A DNA stretch of 7,521 nucleotides, taken from positions 19,885 through 27,405 of the forward strand of contig DHMO01000011.1 in NCBI GenBank assembly GCA_002405835.1, in the 5' to 3' direction. The translations under genes were made by a program, and so were the position numbers. How positions within the stretch are numbered: position 1 is the stretch's first letter; each line of letters begins with the position of its first letter. The notes below the pieces were generated by a model. That model was not told the origin of the DNA. It saw only the letters and a program-made list of their open reading frames with translations, and did no database searches. This DNA is from Lentisphaeria bacterium UBA4640. GTDB taxonomy: Bacteria > Verrucomicrobiota > Lentisphaeria > Victivallales > UBA1829. Below are positions 1-5,491 of this stretch, piece after piece.

Positions 1-4
1 TTTA

Positions 5-22
5 ACATAATGGATATTATGT
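5..22. repeat. Perfect inverted repeat ACATAAT-N4-ATTATGT, possible operator or leader hairpin
   Basis: Two 7-nt arms pair perfectly around a 4-nt spacer (GGAT). The element lies about 40 nt downstream of the strong leftward promoter at 63-91, so it falls in the presumed 5' leader of a minus-strand gene lying beyond the left edge. It is A/T rich, so as RNA the hairpin would be weak, and a dimeric repressor site is the more natural reading. There is no T tract after it on the minus strand, so it is not an obvious terminator. The symmetry is seen directly; the role is inference, and short A/T palindromes also occur by chance. Confidence 0.4.
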
Positions 23-62
23 GAAACCGGAAATCTGTACGGTCCGATTTTTACTTTCTTCT

Positions 63-91
63 ATTTTAGCACATACCCGCGATTTTGTCAA
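63..91 (-). promoter_or_regulatory. Strong sigma70-type promoter pointing left out of the window
   Basis: Read on the minus strand there is a perfect -35 box TTGACA (86-91), a 17-nt spacer and the -10 box TAAAAT (63-68). TGC directly precedes the -10 box, giving an extended -10. Both boxes and the spacing are near consensus, which makes this the best promoter in the window. The start site would be near position 56. It lies after the helicase terminator, so it should drive a separate minus-strand gene whose coding region begins left of position 1. No ribosome binding site or start codon for that gene is visible here. Confidence 0.75.
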
Positions 92-139
92 GAGGCAAAC
101 GAAAAAATCTTCCGCAAATCTACGCAAATGGAGAACTGC

Positions 140-167
140 AAAAAAAACGATCCGCTGCAGGTGCGGG
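140..167 (-). terminator. Probable weak intrinsic terminator after the helicase gene
   Basis: On the minus strand, 7 nt after the helicase stop codon, a CCGC/GCGG stem (163-166 with 152-155) closes a 7-nt loop. It is followed by ATCG and then eight T residues (140-147). The stem is short and the T tract starts 4 nt after it, so termination is probably partial. The position just past the stop codon and before an independent promoter supports the call. Confidence 0.45.
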
Positions 168-173
168 CAAAAG

Positions 174-2285
174 TCAGAAGTATTCCACCGGACACGGAGG
201 GATGGAGTCAAGAAAGCGGCTGCCGTATGATTTTGTCACAATCCGGCGGTCCAGAACGACAACAATTCCCGTATCCGTCTTGCTGCGGATCAGACGGCCC
301 ACGCCCTGACGGAACTTCAGGACGGCGTCCGGAATCGAATAGTCGCGGAACGGTTCGCCTCCGCTCAGACGGATGCGCTCCAGGCGCGCTTCGATCAGCG
401 GATGCGACGGAACCGCAAACGGAAGTTTGGTGATCATGACGTTGCTCAGGGCGTCGCCGGGGACGTCAACACCCGTCCAGAAGCTCGTTGCGCCGAACAG
501 TACCGAGGGAACGGAACTGGTCTTGAACTGCTCCAGCATCGCGGAGCGCGAAAGCTCGCCGCCGTGGACAAGCAGGTTCAGCCCGAGATCCCGGATCTCA
601 TCCTTCAGCTCCTCCGCGCAGGTGCGGAGCATCCCGTAGCTCGTGAAAAGGACAAAGGCGTGACCGTTCGTGAATTTCAGGAAACGGATGATTTCATCGC
701 ACACCGCGCCGTAATACTCCTCGTCGGTCGGCATCGGCATCGTGCGCGGAAGATAAAGTTTCACCTGCTTCGCGTAATCGAACGGGGAATCCAGCACAAT
801 TCCCTCGCCGTTGCCGAAACCGACACGGTTGAAGAAATAATCCAGATTGCCGTTCACCGCAAGCGTCGCGCTTGTCAGAATCACCGATTTTTTGCCGTTG
901 AACAGAATGTTGTGAAGAAGCGCGGCGACATTCAGCGGGGCGGCGTCAAGCTCAATCATCTGCGTGCGCGAAACGGAGGAAAGTTTGCCCTCCGCCCAGT
1001 AGACATGCTCGTTCCACGCCATCTCCGTAAATCCGGCGATCTCCTCCTGGAAACAGAGACAGCGCTCGTGCATCGACTGCAGTTCCGTCCGGAAATCGGC
1101 GTCCGTCTGCTCCGCGATGTACTCGCGCAGCATCTTTGCCACCTCGCCAAGCTGCGCGGAAAGATTGTCGGAAAAACGTCCGGGCTTCACAATCCGCAGC
1201 ACGGAATCCTTGCGGTCCCGGACAGCCTCCTGGAACTGGACGAAATATTCGGTTGCCGCATCCTGCACCTTCGCAATTGTGGCGCGGAGCTGGAGCGACG
1301 CCTCCCCCGCGCGGAGCAGCAGACCTTTGCCTGTCGCCGGGTTGTAAAGGCGGTTCAGAAAGTAGCGCAGCGCCCCCGAGCGCAGCGAAAGTCCGAGATG
1401 CGACGCGGCGGAATCTTCGAGCGTATGCGCTTCATCGAACACCACAGCGCCGTAATTCGGAAGCGGCGAAGCCTCCTGCTGTTCGAGCGCGCGGATTTTG
1501 AGATCAATGAAAAACAGGGCATGATTCGCAACCACGATATCGGCGTCCTCCCACGAACGGCGCGCCTTCCAGTAGAAGCAGTTGCGGAAAAATTTGCACG
1601 AGGGACCCGAACAGTTCGCCGCCTCGCTGCACACGCACGCCCAGAGTTCATTGTCGACGGGGAAATCAATATCGTATTTGGAACCGTCCTCCGTCTTGTC
1701 CGCCCAGTCCGCAAGACGTTCGACGGCGGAAAGCATGTCGCCGGAAGGGAGATAGTCGTCGCGGTGACCGCCGCGCGCAAGCAGAAGACGCCGCTTGCAG
1801 ACATAGTTGCCGCGTCCCTTTGCAAGCACGAATTTGAGATCAAGTTTCAGCAGTTTTGCGAGAAGCGGAAGGTCCTTGTAGACAAGCTGTTCCTGCAGAT
1901 TGAGCGTTTCTGTTGTAATGAGAACCGGCTTCTTCATGGAGAGCGCGGCGTAAATTGCGGGAATCAGATAGGCGAAACTCTTGCCGACTCCGGTCGGAGC
2001 CTCAATGCAGAGATTGCGTCCTTTTTCAAACGCGGAGGCGATTTCGTTCGCCATGACGGTCTGCTGCGGACGCGGCTCGTAGGGGCGTCCGCCGATTTCC
2101 GCCAGCTTCTTCAGCGGACCGTCGTCGGAGAAGAAGGCAACCGTCTCCTCCAGGCATTCGGGAGGAGGCGGAGCGAAATCGGCTTCCTGGAGCTCAACTT
2201 CAACTTTTGCGAAGTCGATGGAGTCGAGCCCGGAACAGTCTTCCTCTGTCTCCTTTCCTTCGGGAGGTGTGGCAGGGGCAACCAT
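174..2285 (-). CDS. dinG: DinG/YoaA-family (XPD-like) Fe-S ATP-dependent DNA helicase
   Basis: Superfamily 2 helicase of 703 aa that would unwind DNA 5' to 3' in repair and replication-conflict resolution in the cytoplasm. Visible motifs in order: RPQQ Q-like motif (72-75); Walker A EAPTGVGKS (95-103); C163 plus a cluster of C217, C219, C225, C230 and C236 matching the family's Fe-S domain; VANHALFF (252-259); DEAH box (284-287); LTSATL (470-475); motif V GATSFWTGVDVPGD (598-611); motif VI QGVGRLIR (660-667). The length is close to E. coli DinG and there is no N-terminal exonuclease domain. Residues 1-50 are an acidic, proline-containing extension not needed for the fold. An in-frame TGA lies 15 nt before the ATG and a TGAGG ribosome site sits 10 nt upstream, so the start is well fixed. 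It lies 53 nt after aroC on the same strand and may share its transcript. DinG versus YoaA assignment is uncertain. Confidence 0.93.
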   Translation of the reverse strand: MVAPATPPEGKETEEDCSGLDSIDFAKVEVELQEADFAPPPPECLEETVAFFSDDGPLKKLAEIGGRPYEPRPQQTVMANEIASAFEKGRNLCIEAPTGVGKSFAYLIPAIYAALSMKKPVLITTETLNLQEQLVYKDLPLLAKLLKLDLKFVLAKGRGNYVCKRRLLLARGGHRDDYLPSGDMLSAVERLADWADKTEDGSKYDIDFPVDNELWACVCSEAANCSGPSCKFFRNCFYWKARRSWEDADIVVANHALFFIDLKIRALEQQEASPLPNYGAVVFDEAHTLEDSAASHLGLSLRSGALRYFLNRLYNPATGKGLLLRAGEASLQLRATIAKVQDAATEYFVQFQEAVRDRKDSVLRIVKPGRFSDNLSAQLGEVAKMLREYIAEQTDADFRTELQSMHERCLCFQEEIAGFTEMAWNEHVYWAEGKLSSVSRTQMIELDAAPLNVAALLHNILFNGKKSVILTSATLAVNGNLDYFFNRVGFGNGEGIVLDSPFDYAKQVKLYLPRTMPMPTDEEYYGAVCDEIIRFLKFTNGHAFVLFTSYGMLRTCAEELKDEIRDLGLNLLVHGGELSRSAMLEQFKTSSVPSVLFGATSFWTGVDVPGDALSNVMITKLPFAVPSHPLIEARLERIRLSGGEPFRDYSIPDAVLKFRQGVGRLIRSKTDTGIVVVLDRRIVTKSYGSRFLDSIPPCPVEYF

Positions 2286-2309
2286 ATTTGCAAATCCTCA
2301 GGATTGATT

Positions 2310-2331
2310 CCGGGAGAACGGAGTCTCCCGG
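2310..2331 (-). other. Hairpin between aroC and the helicase gene
   Basis: An 8-bp perfect inverted repeat, CCGGGAGA / TCTCCCGG, with a 6-nt loop sits in the 53-nt gap between the aroC stop and the helicase start. On the minus-strand transcript it is followed by AATCAATCC and not by a T tract. It is therefore not a standard intrinsic terminator. It could protect the 3' end of aroC mRNA, act as a processing point, or give partial termination that lowers helicase expression. The repeat is seen directly; the role is inference. Confidence 0.5.
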
Positions 2332-2338
2332 GGGATCA

Positions 2339-3520
2339 TCAGATCTTGCGCCATTTTTCGTCGATGCCGGAAACTTTCCAGTATGCTTCCGCCATGTAGA
2401 TGGCGTCGAGGATGACGCAGCGGGTCATGGCTTCGATGACGGGATAGATTCGCGGCAGGAGCGAGGGATCGCGGCGGGTGATCGGGGAAAGAATGGTGTC
2501 TTCCATCTTCTCGACGTTCACGGTCGCCTGCGGAACGGAAACGGTCGGAGTCGGCTTCACGGCGCAGCGGAAGCGGATGTCTTCCCAGGTCGTGATGCCG
2601 CCGAGAATGCCGCCGGCATGGTTGGTTTTGAAACGGACTTTGCCGGTTGCCTTGTCGACATATGCTTCGTCGTTGGATTCCGCGCCGAGCATATCGGCGA
2701 CGCCGAATCCCGCGCCGAATTCGATGCCCTTGATTGCGCCGATGGAGCAGACCGCATGGGCGAGGAGCGCGTTCATCTTGTCGAACACCGGCTCGCCGAG
2801 TCCGGCGGGAACGCCGCGGGCGATACACTCAATGATGCCGCCGGCGGTTTCGCCGTCCGCTTTGACCTTGAGAATATCTTTCTTCATCTCTTCCGCGAGC
2901 GCGAGATCGGGGCAGTTGATTTCGTTTTTGCGGTAATTTTCCTTTGCGAACTCGTAGGTGACGGGTTCTTTGATCTTGATGCCGTGGGAAGCGATGGTGT
3001 AGGCGATAACGTCGATGCCCATCTGGTCGAGAACCGCTTTTGCGACGGCGCCGCCGGCAACGCGGCTGGCGGTTTCACGTCCGCTGGCGCGTCCCGCGCC
3101 GACCCAGTCGGCATACTGACCGTATTTTTTGAAGAAACCGTATTCCGCATGTCCGGGACGGATGGAATCCTTGTAGGAGCGGTACTGGTCGATATGAACG
3201 TCCTGAATATCGTTGTTGGGGATGATCATTCCGACGGGAGCGCCGGTGGTGAGATCATTTTCCATCACTCCGGAGAAGATGTAGACGAGGTCTTTTTCCT
3301 TGCGGGGCGAGTCGAGCGGAGTCTGACCCGGTTTGCGCTTGTTGAGTTCCGCCTGGACCATTTCTCCGGTAATTTTGATTCCCGGGGGAACGCCGTCGAC
3401 GATGACCATAAGGCCGCCGTAAAGCTCGGGCGGGACGGGGAGATTTTTTCTGAAGCCGCCGGCATAGGATTCGCCGCAGCAGGTGATTTTGAAGAGTCTT
3501 CCAAATGTGTTTCCGAACAT
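2339..3520 (-). CDS. aroC: Chorismate synthase, divergent at the first and third signature motifs
   Basis: Last step of the shikimate pathway: FMN-dependent conversion of 5-enolpyruvylshikimate-3-phosphate to chorismate in the cytoplasm. The protein has 393 aa; typical bacterial enzymes have about 350-390. Family landmarks: GNTFGRLFKIT at the N-terminus, DGVPPG (42-47), RPGHAEYG (121-128, keeping the second catalytic His as H124), GRASGRETASRVAGGAVAK (143-161), GVPAGLGEPVFD (236-247) and TNHAGGILGGIT (299-310). Odd points: the normally invariant His of GESHG is Tyr19, the next stretch carries about 14 extra residues (roughly 20-35) before DGVPPG, and the RHDP motif reads RRDP (349-352). The rest is well conserved, so this is clearly an AroC-family protein and not a decayed gene, but catalysis may be altered. 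Start: the ATG gives the expected N-terminus, with GGGAG 8 nt upstream. Its own promoter lies at 3578-3606. Confidence 0.93.
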   Translation of the reverse strand: MFGNTFGRLFKITCCGESYAGGFRKNLPVPPELYGGLMVIVDGVPPGIKITGEMVQAELNKRKPGQTPLDSPRKEKDLVYIFSGVMENDLTTGAPVGMIIPNNDIQDVHIDQYRSYKDSIRPGHAEYGFFKKYGQYADWVGAGRASGRETASRVAGGAVAKAVLDQMGIDVIAYTIASHGIKIKEPVTYEFAKENYRKNEINCPDLALAEEMKKDILKVKADGETAGGIIECIARGVPAGLGEPVFDKMNALLAHAVCSIGAIKGIEFGAGFGVADMLGAESNDEAYVDKATGKVRFKTNHAGGILGGITTWEDIRFRCAVKPTPTVSVPQATVNVEKMEDTILSPITRRDPSLLPRIYPVIEAMTRCVILDAIYMAEAYWKVSGIDEKWRKI

Positions 3521-3549
3521 GTTCTGTTCTCCCGGGGTAATTTCACGGA

Positions 3550-3566
3550 TGCGGCACGATACCGCA
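3550..3566 (-). other. Small hairpin in the aroC 5' leader
   Basis: On the minus strand, TGCGGTA and TGCCGCA can pair (7 bp including one G-U) around a UCG loop. It lies about 5 nt after the predicted transcription start and about 30 nt before the aroC start codon. It does not cover the ribosome site and has no T tract, so it is more likely a 5'-end stabilising stem than an attenuator. No leader peptide rich in aromatic residues was found in this short leader. Confidence 0.35.
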
Positions 3567-3577
3567 CCTCTTTATAT

Positions 3578-3606
3578 AATATACCGCATATTCCCGCAAA
3601 AATCAA
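3578..3606 (-). promoter_or_regulatory. Probable aroC promoter
   Basis: Read on the minus strand: -35 box TTGATT (3601-3606), a 17-nt spacer and -10 box TATATT (3578-3583), predicting a start near 3571 and a leader of about 50 nt. It lies in the 115-nt gap between the end of the araC-type gene and aroC, so aroC (and perhaps the helicase gene) can be expressed independently of the regulator gene upstream. No convincing terminator separates the two genes, so read-through is possible. Confidence 0.6.
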
Positions 3607-3635
3607 GAACGGTTTGCAAAGAGTTCCGTTACGCG

Positions 3636-4526
3636 TTACATTTCAAACGGCTTGAGGTGCTTTCCGACTTTGAGTTCCTGTGAGAACGGTCCGGCGCAGA
3701 GATAACGCAGACGGTATGCCCGCGGGGCGCAATGATTGATCCGTTTGAAGAACCTGGAAAAATTGTATTCGTTGGAAAACTCCAGCCATCGCGCGATCTC
3801 CTTGATTGAAAAGTTTGTGGAAGTGAGCAGAGACTTCGCCTGCATGGAAAGTTCCGCATCAAGCATTTTTTTGAGCGACATTCCGAAATCGGCGCGAAAC
3901 ATCCGGCTGAGCTTGTCGTAGGTGCATTTCTGAACCGCCGCCAGCTCATCCATCGTGGTTCGCGCAGTGGATTCGTTGCGGATAAAGTCGATCAGACGCG
4001 CATACTTGATAAAGCCCCGATGAAACTCGCGGCACGAGATGCTCGGTTCCACGACATCAAGCAGTTCAAGAAGAATGCTCTGGCGGAGCTTCTCGAAACG
4101 GAAGAAATTTTTCCAGCTGACCTCCCCCGATTCCACCTTCCGGAGCCATTCGAAATGTTCCGGAGCCGGACGGTACTCGCAAATGCTGTTGTTGGAACTG
4201 AAAAGGTCGAGTCCGGGCAACAGTTCCACATGGAATTCCAATGCATAGAAAACGAGCTCCGGCGGATACTCTACGCGAACAGTCACATTCCGGGGAATAA
4301 AACAGGCGAATCCCGGATGCAATTCCAGCGAGGTTCCGCTGTTCACCTGAACGACGGAGCCGTTTCCCCTGCAGACGAAAAAGAGGCGGTTTCCGAGCCG
4401 GTAATCGCAGCCCCGCCAGTTCGGATTTGCAAGATTGAATACATTCAGCGTCCAATGCAGATTGCTGGAGATAATCTCCAAATCTCCGCGGTGTGAACGG
4501 AAATGATTGAATGGATGCACTTCCAT
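3636..4526 (-). CDS. AraC-family transcriptional regulator
   Basis: 296-aa DNA-binding regulator, probably responding to a sugar or glycan fragment. The N-terminal half (about 45-105) has the strand-rich, cupin-like pattern of AraC ligand-binding domains, with LELHPGFACFIPRNVTVRVEYP (68-89). The C-terminal half is a typical AraC/XylS double helix-turn-helix: first HTH about 191-215 (MDELAAVQKCTYDKLSRMF), second HTH about 240-262 (SIKEIARWLEFSNEYNFSRFFKR), then the PRAYR stretch. The start chosen is the ATG at 4526, because AAAGGAG lies 7 nt upstream. An in-frame ATG at 4586 would add 20 residues but would place this ribosome site inside the gene. It is divergent from the pilin-like and glycoside hydrolase genes across a 157-nt control region, the usual arrangement for a local regulator of the neighbouring operon. 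The ligand is unknown. Confidence 0.93.
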   Translation of the reverse strand: MEVHPFNHFRSHRGDLEIISSNLHWTLNVFNLANPNWRGCDYRLGNRLFFVCRGNGSVVQVNSGTSLELHPGFACFIPRNVTVRVEYPPELVFYALEFHVELLPGLDLFSSNNSICEYRPAPEHFEWLRKVESGEVSWKNFFRFEKLRQSILLELLDVVEPSISCREFHRGFIKYARLIDFIRNESTARTTMDELAAVQKCTYDKLSRMFRADFGMSLKKMLDAELSMQAKSLLTSTNFSIKEIARWLEFSNEYNFSRFFKRINHCAPRAYRLRYLCAGPFSQELKVGKHLKPFEM

Positions 4527-4530
4527 AAAA

Positions 4531-4541
4531 TTCTCCTTTCC
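4531..4541 (-). promoter_or_regulatory. Ribosome binding site that fixes the araC-type gene start
   Basis: On the minus strand GGAAAGGAGAA precedes the ATG at 4526, with the AAAGGAG core about 7 nt from it. This decides for the 296-residue protein over the longer 316-residue reading from 4586, which has no comparable site and an N-terminus unlike the family. Confidence 0.8.
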
Positions 4542-4616
4542 AGGAATATAACTCCTCTTTTTTTCTTTGCAACTGCAGATTACCATAAATTGATATTTTT
4601 TTAACAGGTTTCGCTA

Positions 4617-4645
4617 TTGTGCTTTTCAATTTTTTGTGGTATAAT
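4617..4645 (+). promoter_or_regulatory. Extended -10 promoter of the pilin-like/glycoside hydrolase operon
   Basis: Perfect -10 box TATAAT (4640-4645) preceded by TGG, giving the extended -10 pattern TGn. Exactly 17 nt upstream is a weak -35 box TTGTGC (4617-4622), which matches only the first three consensus bases. The predicted start is near 4652, leaving a leader of about 32 nt. A strong -10 with a weak -35 is what one expects of a promoter needing an activator, consistent with the AraC-type gene next door; that link is inference. Confidence 0.7.
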
Positions 4646-4683
4646 TACCTCGCAAACAAAAATAACCAGAAAGGATACGCATC

Positions 4684-5475
4684 ATGAAAACTTATTTCGC
4701 CGCCCAGACAACCCGTCCGGGAAAAACAAAAACCATGAGATTCACCCTTATAGAACTCCTTGTAACGATTGCGATTATTGCAATCCTCGCCGGAATTCTG
4801 CTGCCGGCGCTGAACTCGGCGCGCGAAAAGGCAAGGGCGGTTTCTTGTTCCGGAAATCTCAAAAGTTTCGCGCTCGGAACAATCACCTATGCCGGAGACT
4901 GCGACGACTACACGATGATGAACGACGAAGTCGCCGATGCCGACGGGGTCAAACGGCTTTGGACCACCAACGAGCATTTCCGCAAAATCATGAACCAGAA
5001 AGGCGTCAAACGCAACTATTGGACACGCGGTCTGCTCTGTCCCAGCTCCGGTGCTCCCGCCGCATGGCTGGAGGCGAACTCGGATGCCGGAACAGGAACC
5101 GTTTCCATTGGAAAATCTTATGCGATGAACGCATTCCCCAGCAATTGGGCGACGGAGAAGGATTTCTATCGCAACAACACCTACAGACTTACGGAAATCT
5201 GCGAGCCCTCCAGAGCGTACATGTTCCTCGACGGCAAGTGTGAAACCACATCACAGCTGATTGACCCGTTCGGTTCGCAAGGATACTTCACGCTCGGCGG
5301 CGAGACGACAACCGGTATGATGAGTCCGGCGCCGCGGCACAGCATGCGTTACAACGTCGCTCACTGGGACGGACACGTTTCTACCAAGAACGCTTCGGCC
5401 GCGGCTTCCTTCAATGAATCCATTTTCCGCGTTCGCAAAATCACCAAAGCGGCAGGCTGGGCAGCACAGCCGTAA
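4684..5475 (+). CDS. Prepilin-like (type II secretion pseudopilin-like) protein with H-X9-DG C-terminal motif
   Basis: 263-aa protein with a type IV prepilin N-terminus: a basic 19-residue leader, then FTLIELLV from F20 with Glu at mature position 5 (E24), and a hydrophobic helix about 22-41. The soluble domain has the family pattern of a CSGNLK motif (C55), a later LLCPSS (C119) and a C-terminal H-X9-DG (H219, D229, G230) preceding GH. Such proteins are abundant in Lentisphaerota and Planctomycetes. Their function is unsettled; assembly into a type II secretion-like or surface fibre has been presumed from the N-terminus. The residue before the cleavage point is Arg19, not the usual Gly. The first ATG is preferred because AGAAAGGA lies 8 nt upstream. 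The Met at residue 18 (ATG at 4735) would leave only a two-residue leader and has no ribosome site. It is first in an operon, 16 nt before the glycoside hydrolase. Confidence 0.92.
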   Translation: MKTYFAAQTTRPGKTKTMRFTLIELLVTIAIIAILAGILLPALNSAREKARAVSCSGNLKSFALGTITYAGDCDDYTMMNDEVADADGVKRLWTTNEHFRKIMNQKGVKRNYWTRGLLCPSSGAPAAWLEANSDAGTGTVSIGKSYAMNAFPSNWATEKDFYRNNTYRLTEICEPSRAYMFLDGKCETTSQLIDPFGSQGYFTLGGETTTGMMSPAPRHSMRYNVAHWDGHVSTKNASAAASFNESIFRVRKITKAAGWAAQP

Positions 5476-5491
5476 AACAAGGAGTTTTGAT

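Larger units (their letters stand above)
4527..4683. promoter_or_regulatory. Divergent control region between the regulator and the pilin/glycosidase operon
   Basis: This 157-nt A/T-rich stretch must hold the promoters of both divergent units and any operator for the AraC-type protein. The rightward promoter is clear (separate entry). Leftward the boxes are poor: TTGCAA-N16-TATATT (4567-4572 and 4545-4550) would start transcription within the ribosome site, and TAATCT (4577-4582) with a weak upstream box is an alternative. ATTACC occurs twice in the same orientation (4579-4584 and 4644-4649), the second overlapping the rightward -10 box, but it is too short to call an operator. No long palindrome was seen, as expected for AraC proteins, which often bind direct repeats. 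Confidence 0.6.

Noticed and set aside
17..211. 64-codon minus-strand open frame in the left non-coding region
   Set aside because: It overlaps the helicase 3' end, the terminator and the strong promoter, has no good ribosome site and resembles no protein family.
402..2399. 665-codon plus-strand open frame opposite the helicase gene
   Set aside because: It lies antisense to a gene with every expected helicase motif. Its translation is rich in Arg, His and Gly with no recognisable domain, as expected for the complement of a G/C-biased gene, and it runs through the helicase start into aroC.
3606..3635. Possible terminator after the araC-type gene
   Set aside because: AACGG and CCGTT can pair on the minus strand, but the stem is only 5 bp with a 12-nt loop and no proper T run directly after it; too weak to report as a feature.
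2207..3655. 482-codon plus-strand open frame opposite aroC
   Set aside because: Antisense to a clear chorismate synthase. The translation is repetitive in Asp, Gly, Val and Phe with no domain, and no suitable ribosome site or promoter stands before it.
4527..4586. Longer start for the AraC-type regulator at 4586
   Set aside because: The extra 20 residues (Cys/Lys rich) are not typical of the family, and the strong ribosome site at 4531-4541 points to the ATG at 4526.
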